From Poteriospumella lacustris (Eukaryota; Sar; Chrysophyceae; Chromulinales; Dinobryaceae), in NCBI GenBank assembly GCA_008000375.1, contig SMOI01000232.1, positions 1-51,564 on the forward strand: a stretch of 51,564 bases of DNA. Direction: 5' to 3'. The position numbers were made by a program, and so were the translations under genes. Positions 42,066 to 51,564 of the stretch are shown piece after piece. The stretch's first letter is position 1, and each line of letters starts with the position of its first letter. The notes below the pieces were generated by a model that did no database searches, had not been told where the DNA came from, and saw nothing but the letters and a program-made list of their open reading frames with translations.

Positions 42066-45000
42066 ATGAAAGAAGAAAAGATCGCGGACACGCCTCCCAG
42101 GATAGGGAAAGACGACAAAAAGAAGAAAAAGAAGAAGGCAAAAGCCTCTCATGAGCCGAAAGTGTCTGAAGATGACTCACACATGAGTAGCGCTGCGTCG
42201 ACCAGTGCCCCGGGAAGCTCGCGCGACTCAAAAATCCCAGTCAGCGCGACCGTCGAAGCGACACTTACTGGGGATGTCGATCCTCCCGGGTTCTACATTG
42301 GAGATAACAACAACTCACATTTTCCTGCCGATTTAAGTGAAGCACAAGAGACCACTTCAGAGGCAGAGCCGCACAGAATACATAAAAAAGGGAAACCGAC
42401 TCGCAATGACCGAACCGAAAAAACCGCCTTGATTCAATCGATCCACGACGTGGAGGAAAGGCTCAAAGCGCGCGAACAGTTCAAACTGGTCATTCACAAA
42501 ATTGAGCTGAGCAAGTTGATTAGCGCCCATCGTCTGTTGAAAAATCAGCCGTGGCTGCGCGCCGCGTACGGCCAGACGGTCACGTGGACGCTCCCCTCGC
42601 CGCAGCGCCTTCACGAGGACAGAAAAACTGGAAATCAGCAGATTTTCGAGAGAGTAAGAAGCAGTTGCAATGGAGAAGGAAGTGCCGCCGATTGGTCTGG
42701 CGTTGATTGGTCGTTCCTCATCGAGCGGAACCACAGCGACCGTCAAGACTTCGTGCTGGCGGTGTGCTCTCGCGACGTGGTGCTGGGCCGCTACGTGTTG
42801 GGTCGCGACGACTTGTCCGAGCTGCTTTCGCAGCAGACATCGGCCAACGATGCTGCCGACGGCAAAATGTTCCTGGTGGAGGGAGAAGTGGTGAACGATC
42901 TGGGCAAAGCCGGCCGTGTAGCGCTCATCTGCAGCGTCGTTCACGCTGAAAAGCAGGCTCCCGCCCCTTCGGCGTTGCAGTCTCCGGAGAGCTCTCCTGT
43001 TCGGCGGAAGCTGCCGGAGGAATCGAAGGAACCGGCAGCACCAGGGGCGGCTCTAATGCCGGCGGTGGACGACGCCGCAGACGACGCCGAGCTGTCGAGG
43101 CTCCAAGCGCAGCCTCCGTTGGTCGACGAGCATCTCGTCGGGGGACCGTCGCTGATGGATCAGAGCCTTCCAGACGGTGTACAGGAGGCAGTGGATGCAG
43201 AAGCTGTCGCGAGGTCGTTCGTGGTCGTGCGCATTCTCGGAGCGGCGGTGATGGACCTGAAGGCGGCGCACCTCTTCGAGCCCAACTCGCCAGTCCTCAG
43301 CGCCGAGGCAGGCACATGGTGCACGCAAACAGAGGTCAGGCGCCACGCCGGCATGGCTGCGAAGTGGACGGGATTGTTCTGGAAGGTGACGGTGAGGCGC
43401 GACGTGGGCCTTTTGGTGTCGGTGACGTCGCTGGACAAACTCGTCGGCCGCGCGCTGCTGTCGACCGAAGAGCTTCTGTCGGCGCCTGTGGTGCAGTTGT
43501 CCAGCAACGTGCAGGTGCGCCAGGTCGTGAAGACGCTCTCGAGCGGAAGCGAGTACACTGGGCGCGTGAAGCTGAACATGGTGGTCAACCGACCCGACGA
43601 CGTCGTCGACGCGCTGCAGCTCGAGGCCGCAGACTCGCCGCAGACGCAGCTGCCCCCATCCCTGACCCCCTCGCAAGCGGCGCAGCTCCCTCACCAGCCG
43701 TTTCAAGTCATGGTTCGCGAGGGCGTAGCGTTGGAGATTTCGGTGCCAGCGTGGCTCCGCCTGCTGCGTCCGGGCGGGCGGGTGCCAGTGACTCTCCACT
43801 GCGCGGCCGGATCGTGGGCGCAAAGCACGCAAGCAGTGCAGTCCGATGGCCGCTTAGCCCACTGGCTCGGGCTCGGTTGGGCTGTTCCACTGCTGACGGA
43901 GTCGGCCGCCATGCGCCTGACGCTGTGGTGCGGCGACGTGTCGGTCGGCGCCGCTTCTCTGTCTCCGCTGGAGCTGCGCACGGTGCTTCTGACGGGCGGC
44001 GCCGGTAGCGGGGGCGCGGGAGAAGTGCTGACCCAACTGAGAGACGCGCGCGGACACGTGGCGGCGAAGCTGAAGCTGTTTTGTCGCTTCGACGCGCTGC
44101 CGACGACGTCCGACGGAACGCTGCTGTCCAGACCAGGCAGTGCGTTGTCGCGGCCCAGCAGCGCGCTGTCGCGACCGTCGTCGGCCGCGGGGTCGCCTGC
44201 GCGTCGCGACCAGCGGCCGGTCTCGGCGCTGGGCTCCATTCCGGAGCATCGCCGGGCGGCGTCCCCGCTGATGAGTCACAGCGCCAGCGAGCGACATGTC
44301 TCGCAGACGGCCGCAGGGCCGCGCGCTCGGCCGCTGTCCGCCGGGCTGTTTCTGCCCGAACACGGCCAGCTGCACAGCCAACGACAGCTGTCCGCCGGTC
44401 TGCGCGGCTCCGACAACCCGCTGCTGGCGCCGACGCAGTTCCCGCTGCTGCTGAGCTTCGTCGAGCTGGCGCTGGTCGACCTGCTCCTGCCGCAGAGCAT
44501 GCTGGGCGCCCTGCCCGCCTTCTTGGCGAACCCGTCGGGCCCGGTGCTGCAGCTGCTGTGCGACCGCCAGGCGCTCTCCACGGCGTCGCTGCAGGCAGAC
44601 GCACAGGCGCTCCACCTGCAGACGTCGGCGAGGTGGTCGCATCTGCCCGCGCGCCAGTGGACGGTGCGCGTCCGCAGCGACTCGTCGTTCACCGTGGCCG
44701 TGAGCATGCGTCGCGGCCAGCACGTGCAGCCGCTCGGCCGCGCGCTGGTCGCTCCCGACCAGCTGCTGGGCCTGCCGGTCGACTACGACGGTTTCGCGCA
44801 GATCACGGTGCCGCTGCGCAACAGCCACGACGAAGTGGCTGGTCGCGTCGTGCTGCGCATGCTGGTGCGCGGTGCGCCGGACGACGGCGGGGCCGCCGCG
44901 AGCGCCGCACCGGACGACTCGCTCTTCCAGACGTCGACGCTGCAGGGCGAGGGCGTCGACGGCGCGCGGCGGCGCATCGAGGAGATGCAGCGGCGCGCGA

Positions 45001-47549
45001 GGGAAGAGGTGGGGCGGCTGCGCGCGGAGGCGCAGCAGATGCCCTCGATGCCTTGGCACGACGACGCGGCACCGCCGCACGTGGACGGCGCCGCTGCGTT
45101 CGAGGCCAGCGTCGGCAGCTTCGGGGCGTGGGCGCCGTCGTCGTCCGGTCGGGCGCCTCGGTCGGCGTCGCCGTCGCCGTCGCAGAAGCCCGTCGTCTTC
45201 GACCCGCGCCTGGTCCGCGACGCGGCCGAGTCCCTGCGCCACGACCTGCAGTTCCGCGTGTGCGTCGACGAGGTCGACCTGTGGGAGCTGCGGCGCGTGC
45301 ATCGCCTGCAGCGCAACGACCCGCGCGTTGCCGCGGCCAGTGGCAAGTGGACCGCGTCGACCATCGCCGCGTCGCAGCTGCGGCGCCAGAGCCGCTACGA
45401 TGACGCTGCAGATGTCGCCAGCGACCGCTGCTACTGGACGCGCCTCGACTGGCGCTTCGCGGTGGCCGAGCGACAGCAGCGCCTGCGCCTGACGGTGACC
45501 AGCCGCGGGAAGGTCGTTGGCGGCGCCGTGTTCCTCGTCGAGGACCTGATGGAGGTCGCGGCGGACGAGCGAGGCCTGCGGCGCGTGACTGGCGAGCTGC
45601 TCGGCGGGGACGACGACTTCGCCGGCCACGTGCAGCTGACCTTTCACATGGACGTGACGCAGAGCCCCACGGCGCAGCACCGCGGCGGCGCTTCGGCGAT
45701 GTCGCAACGCAAACAGCCGCAGCCGTCGGCGGCTCTCCCGCCGATGCTCAGCGGCTCGTTGCTGCAGGACGACGGTGGCGACGACGACAGCGGCGGCTAC
45801 GCGGTGCCTGCGCACGTTCTCGAGCCGCGCCGCTTCAGCGCGTCTTCGCAGGGGGCGCAGTACCAGTTCGGCGCGGAGCCGTCGGTGCTGTCGCGCGCGC
45901 CGTCGCTGTACCTGGACCGCGGCCACACGATGGACATGGTCGACGCCGACGAAATCGACCGCCAAAGTCGGCCGCAGTTCCCCTGCGTCCTGCTGCTGCG
46001 CGACCTCGCGGCCCTCGATCTGCTGCCGCTGCAGACGGGCAAGTCGCTGCTGCAGCTGTCGCGGCAGAAGAACAAGCGCGGGCAGTTACTGGACCGCGTG
46101 TGCGTCGAGGTGTACGCGGAGAACTTCTTCCAGACCACCGAGGTGGACGGCCTCCGCACCGACTTCCACACGTTTCTGCAGCTGAACTGGTCGGTCGTGG
46201 TGCAGGAGTCGTCCGTCGTGCGACTCGTCGTGCGCGACGCGCGCAAGGTCGAGATCGGGCACTGCGACCTGCTGCCCGCGCAGCTGTGGGCCGTGCCTCA
46301 GAACAGCGCCGGCGTGCGCGAGGTGATGCTGGCGCTGGAGCGCGACGGGCTCTGCTCGGGCAAGCTCATCGCGCGGACGGTGTTCTCGCCGCTGCCCCCG
46401 CTGCTGACTCAGCAGATGCAGTCGCAGCAGAGCTCTCATGCGCCGCTGCGACACCCGCACGCGCACAGCGGCAGCGCTGGCGCCGGGGTCGTGGTCGACG
46501 AGCACCGCTTCAGCGACTCGGTGTCCGTCTCGCACTCCCTTCGCGACGAGCAGCCGCCGGCTCACGGCCAGTCCCGTCCGCGGCGCCAGTCGCACCAGCG
46601 GCTGCAGCCCGGCACCCTGCTGGAGCACAGCGTCGTCTCCGACGGCGGCGACCCCAGCGGCGGTTCGGCGCAGCCCGACATCACGTACGTGGTGGACCCG
46701 CCGGGCGGCGGGCGGTCGCGCCTGCAGTCGGGCCAAGAGTCGCTCCTCAGCGAGTCGCCCTTCCAGTCGCGACGCTCCAGCCTGCAGCCCGGCGGCAACC
46801 CGCACGTGCTGTCGCAACGCGCCACGTCGCCTTCGCCGCCGCACGCGGTGACCACTCGCGATATCTTGGGCCAGGCACCGGCGGCCGCGCCAACGGCGCA
46901 CTCGTTCTTCCCCGCGTTGGTCCAGTCGCCTCCGCTGCGCGGACGCGGCGGTGGCTCTGTCGTGTCTGTCGCCGCGTCACAGGCGCCGCTGCCAGTGCGC
47001 ACCCCTTTTCTATCCGCGGCAGACGCTCGTGCTCCGCCGCCGCATCTCGACGCTCTGTCGCTGCCGTCGCTGGGCGCGTCACTGGTTCTGCCGGACACGC
47101 TCGAGGCGCCCCTACTCGTTGTGGTGCGCGCCGTCGCCCTCATCGACCTGCCCCGCGCCCACACGTTCTCCTCCAACCAGCCCGTTTGCTCCATCGCGTG
47201 TGGGCGCTTTACGGCTGCGTTTCCTGCCCACACAGGTCAGGGCGACGGTCAGTCCGCGGCGTGGGACAATCTGTCGGTGTCCTTCGCGTTCGACAAAGGC
47301 GCGCAGCTGCGCATCCACGTGACTTCACGCGGCACCACGGTTGGCATCTGCTCGCTCTCGCGCGCACGCATACTCTCCGGTCGACGAAGCGCCCAGTCGG
47401 GCGCCTTCGTCATCGTCGACGAGCTGTTGCCCGCGCACGCGGCGGGGTCGTCGCCCACCGCCAAGACCACCGCTCTGCGCGCGGCCGGCAAGCTCAAGCT
47501 CGTGTACGACCTCCCCGACCTGACGGGCGGCCAGGCGCCTTCGTGGTGA
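42066..47549 (+). CDS. Giant intronless protein with about seven C2-like repeats
   Basis: Single exon, 1,827 residues. After a Lys-rich start (a run of seven lysines near residue 18) there are seven repeat units of about 110-160 residues at roughly 135-290, 384-506, 546-675, 792-934, 1059-1195, 1304-1440 and 1683-1816. Each begins with a hydrophobic strand (FKLVIHKIEL, FVVVRILGAA, FQVMVREGV, FPLLLSFVEL, LQFRVCVDEV, FPCVLLLRDL, LLVVVRAVAL), has a central W or F with a strand, a VxSRGxxVG-like turn (for example SRGKVVGGA, SRGTTVGIC) and ends KLKL/VxLTF-like. This pattern resembles C2 beta-sandwiches. Linkers are Ser/Pro/Gln-rich. Ca2+-binding aspartates are not obvious, so calcium-independent scaffolding is likely. 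Unrecognised as a named family. Confidence 0.78.
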   Translation: MKEEKIADTPPRIGKDDKKKKKKKAKASHEPKVSEDDSHMSSAASTSAPGSSRDSKIPVSATVEATLTGDVDPPGFYIGDNNNSHFPADLSEAQETTSEAEPHRIHKKGKPTRNDRTEKTALIQSIHDVEERLKAREQFKLVIHKIELSKLISAHRLLKNQPWLRAAYGQTVTWTLPSPQRLHEDRKTGNQQIFERVRSSCNGEGSAADWSGVDWSFLIERNHSDRQDFVLAVCSRDVVLGRYVLGRDDLSELLSQQTSANDAADGKMFLVEGEVVNDLGKAGRVALICSVVHAEKQAPAPSALQSPESSPVRRKLPEESKEPAAPGAALMPAVDDAADDAELSRLQAQPPLVDEHLVGGPSLMDQSLPDGVQEAVDAEAVARSFVVVRILGAAVMDLKAAHLFEPNSPVLSAEAGTWCTQTEVRRHAGMAAKWTGLFWKVTVRRDVGLLVSVTSLDKLVGRALLSTEELLSAPVVQLSSNVQVRQVVKTLSSGSEYTGRVKLNMVVNRPDDVVDALQLEAADSPQTQLPPSLTPSQAAQLPHQPFQVMVREGVALEISVPAWLRLLRPGGRVPVTLHCAAGSWAQSTQAVQSDGRLAHWLGLGWAVPLLTESAAMRLTLWCGDVSVGAASLSPLELRTVLLTGGAGSGGAGEVLTQLRDARGHVAAKLKLFCRFDALPTTSDGTLLSRPGSALSRPSSALSRPSSAAGSPARRDQRPVSALGSIPEHRRAASPLMSHSASERHVSQTAAGPRARPLSAGLFLPEHGQLHSQRQLSAGLRGSDNPLLAPTQFPLLLSFVELALVDLLLPQSMLGALPAFLANPSGPVLQLLCDRQALSTASLQADAQALHLQTSARWSHLPARQWTVRVRSDSSFTVAVSMRRGQHVQPLGRALVAPDQLLGLPVDYDGFAQITVPLRNSHDEVAGRVVLRMLVRGAPDDGGAAASAAPDDSLFQTSTLQGEGVDGARRRIEEMQRRAREEVGRLRAEAQQMPSMPWHDDAAPPHVDGAAAFEASVGSFGAWAPSSSGRAPRSASPSPSQKPVVFDPRLVRDAAESLRHDLQFRVCVDEVDLWELRRVHRLQRNDPRVAAASGKWTASTIAASQLRRQSRYDDAADVASDRCYWTRLDWRFAVAERQQRLRLTVTSRGKVVGGAVFLVEDLMEVAADERGLRRVTGELLGGDDDFAGHVQLTFHMDVTQSPTAQHRGGASAMSQRKQPQPSAALPPMLSGSLLQDDGGDDDSGGYAVPAHVLEPRRFSASSQGAQYQFGAEPSVLSRAPSLYLDRGHTMDMVDADEIDRQSRPQFPCVLLLRDLAALDLLPLQTGKSLLQLSRQKNKRGQLLDRVCVEVYAENFFQTTEVDGLRTDFHTFLQLNWSVVVQESSVVRLVVRDARKVEIGHCDLLPAQLWAVPQNSAGVREVMLALERDGLCSGKLIARTVFSPLPPLLTQQMQSQQSSHAPLRHPHAHSGSAGAGVVVDEHRFSDSVSVSHSLRDEQPPAHGQSRPRRQSHQRLQPGTLLEHSVVSDGGDPSGGSAQPDITYVVDPPGGGRSRLQSGQESLLSESPFQSRRSSLQPGGNPHVLSQRATSPSPPHAVTTRDILGQAPAAAPTAHSFFPALVQSPPLRGRGGGSVVSVAASQAPLPVRTPFLSAADARAPPPHLDALSLPSLGASLVLPDTLEAPLLVVVRAVALIDLPRAHTFSSNQPVCSIACGRFTAAFPAHTGQGDGQSAAWDNLSVSFAFDKGAQLRIHVTSRGTTVGICSLSRARILSGRRSAQSGAFVIVDELLPAHAAGSSPTAKTTALRAAGKLKLVYDLPDLTGGQAPSW

Positions 47550-48299
47550 ATCTCTCACACTCCGTCTTCGTGCTAGCTACACATGTATTTCCTCGTGAGG
47601 CTGTCGCTGTGATTCGCAGCGTGCACACGGCGGCCGTTCGAAACGTTTTTTTCCTCGCGACGCAATCCGCGTACTTTGTTTTCACTGTCGATTTTCGGTT
47701 TCATGCTTAATTCCCAAAAGTGAAACGTATGTAGTTCCCAAAAGTGAAACGTATGTAGTATACTTCCCACTGGGTCAGGAATCGTGCCTTATTGACGTCG
47801 TGATGAGCGTATGGCCTGCCAGATTGGGTTCGAGTGCGGGCGAAGCGCGCACTCAGACCGTAGCCAAGAGTGTACATATACGTTTCACTTTTCGGGGGTT
47901 CTCGCGCGAGCCCTGGTTAAAGAAGTGTCGCAGTGAAGGAAATAAGCGAAATATCCACGGTAAATCAAATAGTGTTGGAAAGTCACCAGCTTCACCCGTT
48001 CCGTTGCCGTCATCGTCATCTCGTCGAGCAGCAGGTGTGTGTCAACGGGGCCACCGCCGAGCGTTTCGCAAGCGAAATTTTCGCCTGCCCCAGCAGGCGG
48101 GGAGGCGTCCGTCCGGCCGCCCCGCACACTTCTGTCGCCTCGTTTCGCGCAGCGGGCGGCGGAGCGCAGTAGGGAACCAAAACACGGAGTGGTGTAACGA
48201 CGGCCGGATTCGGTGCGGCCGATTGACTCTTTCTCAGACCTCTGCGGTTACATCATTTTATTCTCTCGACTGCGTAGAGGGCATCATTAGCATATTCAG
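47550..48299. other. Intergenic region with a 24-bp direct repeat and an inverted copy
   Basis: 750 bp. Two perfect 24-bp repeats at 47711-47758 and a related inverted copy at about 47873-47894. The rest is the 3' UTR of the C2-repeat gene and promoter of the two-RRM gene. No supported gene. Confidence 0.5.
47711..47758. repeat. Two perfect 24-bp direct repeats
   Basis: Unit TTCCCAAAAGTGAAACGTAT + GTAG occurs twice without a gap (47711-47734, 47735-47758). An imperfect inverted copy (TACATATACGTTTCACTTTT then CG) lies at 47873-47894. Confidence 0.93.
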
Positions 48300-50197
48300 A
48301 TGACGGACCTGAGAAGCACACTGTTCGTGGGCAATTTGTCGGTGTTTTGCACTGAGAGAGACATTCAACAAATATTCGAGCCCTTTGGCCACATCGTTGA
48401 AATACGAATGGCGAAGAGTGAAGACGAAAACAAGCATCTCTCGTACGGCTTTGTCAAGTTCTCCAATGTAGCTTCTGCGCAGTTGGCAATGCACGACCTC
48501 AACGGCGTAATTTTGTGCGGGAGACCACTGAAGTATGACTAATTCACTCGCGATTCGATAGCCACGTACTTACCTGAGCGTGTCTGCAGAATCGGAAAGG
48601 CTTTGAGCCGATCAAACAAGAAAGAGGACGAGCTGGAGCATCGCCAAGCGTACGCCACGGCCTCGGTCCACGTCACATTCATCTCGCATCAGGTCCGACT
48701 GTGTCGATGACGATCCGCCACTGACTTCTATGCTGACACTCGTATTGTTCCAGGTGGAGAGAATAGTAACCGAGGAGTCGCTCCGTTTCCTCTTCGGTCG
48801 GTTCGGGCAGGTGGTGGACGCGATCATTTGCAAGTCGAACGTGGACCAGGTGCGACACTTGTCACGTCGTTGCACAGCAAAGCGACCACATGTTCATCGT
48901 TCTTTGCATTCTTCAGAGACAGGCCCGCCAAAGCGGTTACGGCTTTATTCATTTCGCCGGCGGCGTCGAGGGCGTCGAGGCGTCATTCACAGCGGCCCAA
49001 ACACTCAGCGACGTCATGATCGACGAGGTGAACTACAAGTGCAAGATCAGCAAGGACCTCGAGAACCAGTTGAAGGTCTCCACCGTGCCGCCTGTCTCTC
49101 AGCCGGCGCCGTTCGAGATGAATCAGTTCTTCCAGGCCCCTGTTGCCTCGTCGCTCTCTGCGCAGAATCCGCAAGAACGGTCGTCTCCGCGGTCGTTCGG
49201 CGCGGAGCCTAACCGCGCAACTGCGCACCGAGACACCGAGCGAGGACAGATGTTTGTCGACCAACCAGCCGCACCCGCGGCACGACTATCGTCGCCTGAA
49301 CTGTCACAGCCGCCGACGACGAACTCGTTGCCGCTCCGTTTCGGGGAAAGACACGGCAACAACGGCAGCGCCTTCCCGCCGACGCTTGGGGCGGAGTACA
49401 GTCCCCACGTGTTCAGTGCGTTCCCCTCGGCGTCAACTGCGTCGCGCCCCCTCGTGGGGTCCTTCGGTGAGGCATCGCGCGGTGGAGGCGGTGCAGCCGC
49501 TGCGGCGGCCGGTCAGTCTGCGGATCACTACTACCATCGCTTGTCTCGACCTCCTTCGTCCCAAAATATCCCCAGTCGCCCACCGGCGACGCAGTTGTCG
49601 CAGATGCAGCTGCATATGCAGCAACAGTATTACGCGGAGGCGCAGTTCTCCTCACGGCAGGCGTTCGATTTCGCCGTCGAGCCCTCCTTCGCTTCCGCAG
49701 GCCAGTTGGTCTCCTCATCGTCGTTCTCTCGCGGACCTCAGCCGCCGCAGATGCCTCAACATTTCTTTCAGCGTGGCCTTAGCCGGGCTTCTGTGCAGGA
49801 GAAGCGCCTGACGCATGGTCTGGAGCAGTTCAGTCAGTCGCAGATGGGGTCGCTGTCTTCTTTTTCGCTCGACGTGTACGACGTGGGTGCGCCGGCGTCG
49901 TCCAGCACGGCGGGACCCAGCAGTGGCTTGGCCAGCTACAACAGCTTTACGTCTAGTCTCGGCAGTCTCAGCGTTGGGGTCGACGCCAGCGCCTTTCCGT
50001 CGGTCCCGTTGCCGTCGTCTTCGCTGCCAACGCCGCTGCCGCGGCATGGAGCGCACCCCATTCAGCACAGCATGTCGTCCTTCACGTTGCAACAGACGTC
50101 GCAGCAGCAGGGCGCGAAGGACGCTCTATTGGCCGCGTTGGACGAAGATGCCTTTTCCAACCTGCCCCACTCGTCTCACTCAAGCAGTGCGCTTTGA
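48300..50197 (+). CDS. Two-RRM RNA-binding protein with a Gln/Ser/Pro-rich tail
   Basis: Four exons: 48300-48532, 48590-48692, 48754-48849 and 48917-50197; introns of 57, 61 and 67 bp, GT-AG, phases consistent, 570 residues. RRM1 is about residues 5-80 (TLFVGNL as RNP2, YGFVKFSN as RNP1, GRPLKIGKA after the splice). RRM2 is about 102-195, starting SVHVTFISHQ and with YGFIHFAGG as RNP1; the helix EESLRFLFGRFGQVVDAII is unmistakable. RRM2 is longer before its first helix than usual. The last ~370 residues are disordered, rich in Ser, Gln, Pro and Ala. The architecture resembles TIA-1/Nam8/PUB1-like regulators of splicing or mRNA stability, but three RRMs would be usual there. It is the last gene before the telomere. 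Confidence 0.88.
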
Positions 50198-51466
50198 CCG
50201 ACGCTGGATACGCCGCAGTCGATCAATACGCTTTGACTGCGCCACACCGACGCACCCATCTCTGACTTACTCCCATTGCTTGTTCCCCTTCACCTCCTCG
50301 TTCTGTTTCAACCGCCTTCGTTGCTTTTGTCCAGCAACAACGTTCTGCACGACATCGTCTGCAGCTTTCCTTTTTCGAGCAGTTTCCATTCGTTTCTCCT
50401 GTATTTCCCCCCTTTCACCGCCGACGATTCCACGCTGTCTATCTCTTGTTATTTTCGTCGAACCTTTTCGATTCGTTTCGTCTCGACAGTCGGCTTTTGT
50501 GTTCTGCAGCTAACGAAGGCGGCATCCGTCGCGAGTCGCGACGTCGGCTGCCGCCATGTCATTTCTCCCCCGACCGGTTCCTCTTTCAACGCCGCGGGTT
50601 GCCCTCGAGCGAGCAAACCGCCCGCTCTTCTTTGATGCGAAGTACATGTGTGTTGTTGTTTTCTCCGCAAGCCCCATCGTTCTCGCACGGGCCCTTCGGG
50701 CTGCCCGTCTCTAGCTCTCTTTAACGACTTCGTCATTTCGTTTTCCCCTGTCGCTGACCACGGGGTGGAGATGTTTTCGGTGTATGTTTTTTCGCTGTTC
50801 GCTGTTCGCTGTTCGCTTTGTTCTCAACGGCCGTCTTCCTGCTCGCAGGTTTTGTGTATGGTCGCTTCGTTTTGCAGTTTGCTGTTTCCCTTCGCGGTGC
50901 CGTTGCCGCACAATCCCATTCGCATCACTTTTCCTCGGGCACATTGGCACCGTTGATGGCATCCTCGAGAGAGCGGCGTTGGACCATGTCGTGGCCCGTT
51001 TTTGCGGCTTACCTGCGACTGTCAAGGCAGTCTGAAAACGAGCAGCGTATGGGCACTTCTTCTGCCGCTCTTCCTGCAATTCGTGCCATTTCTCGCTTCT
51101 GCGATTTGCTCCGTTCTTTTTTTCAGCTTGTTTTGTGTGCGTTGTTTGTTTGACGATTGTGTTCGAAAGATGTCAGCAGTCATCGTTGATTTTTCATCAA
51201 CAGCTAAGCTGTTGTCGGCTACGTGGTCGGTTATTTCATTGTTCGTGCAGTTTCAGTTTGGATATATGCTTTTTTCCGATGGGTTGGATATATGCATATT
51301 CCAGCAGTTTCTCTCTTGACGGCTTTTTCTTAAACTGGGCTGGGGCGTTTTACGTTCATTGTTCATCATCGCGAACTGCGGGGAGTTGAGCTTGGATTTT
51401 GGTCTACACAACATCCTTGGTCACATGATGAACTACGCTTGTAAACCAAACTTATCTCTTATCAAT
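50198..51466. other. Gene-poor subtelomere
   Basis: About 1.27 kb between the last stop codon and the telomere. It is pyrimidine-rich and AT-richer than the coding part. It contains TTCGCTG x3 near 50791-50811 and GGATATATGC at 51260-51269 and 51286-51295. Many short open frames exist but none has motif support. The first part is presumably the 3' UTR of the two-RRM gene. Confidence 0.6.
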
Positions 51467-51468
51467 GG

Positions 51469-51564
51469 TTAGGGTTAGGGTTAGGGATGGTTAGGGTTAG
51501 GGTTAGGGTTAGGGTTAGGGTTAGGGTTAGGGTTAGGGTTAGGGTTAGGGTTAGGGTTAGGGTT
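51469..51564 (+). repeat. Telomere, TTAGGG type (chromosome end)
   Basis: Fifteen TTAGGG units: three at 51469-51486, then ATGG (51487-51490), then twelve from 51491 to 51562 plus TT at the window edge. The G-rich strand runs 5'-3' outward, as expected for a right-hand chromosome end. Both blocks are preceded by ATGG. Confidence 0.95.

Noticed and set aside
43854-45965. 703-codon minus-strand frame inside the C2-repeat gene
   Set aside because: Antisense of strong coding sequence; Arg/Ala/Gln-rich with no motif and no intron support.
50198-51400. Several 80-120 codon frames in the subtelomere
   Set aside because: Ser/Phe/Arg-rich chance frames in pyrimidine-rich DNA; no start context, motif or splice support.
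1-51564. Transposon, viral or CRISPR-like system
   Set aside because: No reverse transcriptase, transposase, integrase, capsid or repeat-spacer pattern was seen on either strand.

Overview
This is nuclear DNA from a unicellular (protist-like) eukaryote, and the right edge of the window is a chromosome end. The last ~100 bp are TTAGGG telomere repeats running outward. Genes have GT–AG introns that are all very short: 23 introns could be placed, 47–81 bp each, almost all phase-checked. TAA, TAG and TGA all act as stops. Several genes are very GC-rich at third positions, so long antisense open frames abound and are mostly meaningless. I cannot name the lineage. TTAGGG telomeres and tiny introns fit several protist groups, such as stramenopiles and other unicellular lineages.

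Layout from left to right: the 3' end of an unknown gene (+); a His-rich CDF zinc transporter (-); a five-exon Timeless/Tof1 replication-fork protein (+); a secretory FkbM-like methyltransferase candidate (-); two small paralogous Ser-rich genes in tandem (+,+); a 2OG-Fe(II) oxygenase (-); NUP85 (-); PEX13 without SH3 (-); a DEK-like/HMG-box chromatin protein (-); an MDM35/TRIAP1 twin CX9C protein (+); a secreted Cys-rich protein (-); a large organelle-targeted helical-repeat/RAP-like protein (-); an SH3-FKBP fusion (-); an ER or secreted unknown (-); the REXO4 exonuclease (+); a three-exon single-pass membrane unknown (-); an RNPS1-like RRM/RS protein (+); exosome subunit RRP40/EXOSC3 (-); an ankyrin-PP2C phosphatase (+); a 1,048-residue EF-hand unknown (-); a 1,827-residue intronless protein with about seven C2-like repeats (+); a two-RRM RNA-binding protein (+); then about 1.3 kb of gene-poor subtelomere and the telomere.

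The genes do not form one pathway. It is a normal, tightly packed housekeeping segment with frequent head-to-head and tail-to-tail pairs, some only about 60 bp apart. RNA processing is well represented (REXO4, RNPS1-like, RRP40, two-RRM protein, RAP-like). The best novelty candidates are the tandem small paralogs, the SH3-FKBP fusion with an eroded active site, the ankyrin-PP2C fusion, the seven-repeat C2-like protein with its divergent EF-hand neighbour, and interstitial telomere-like tracts. I did not see a mobile element, CRISPR array, rRNA or convincing tRNA.
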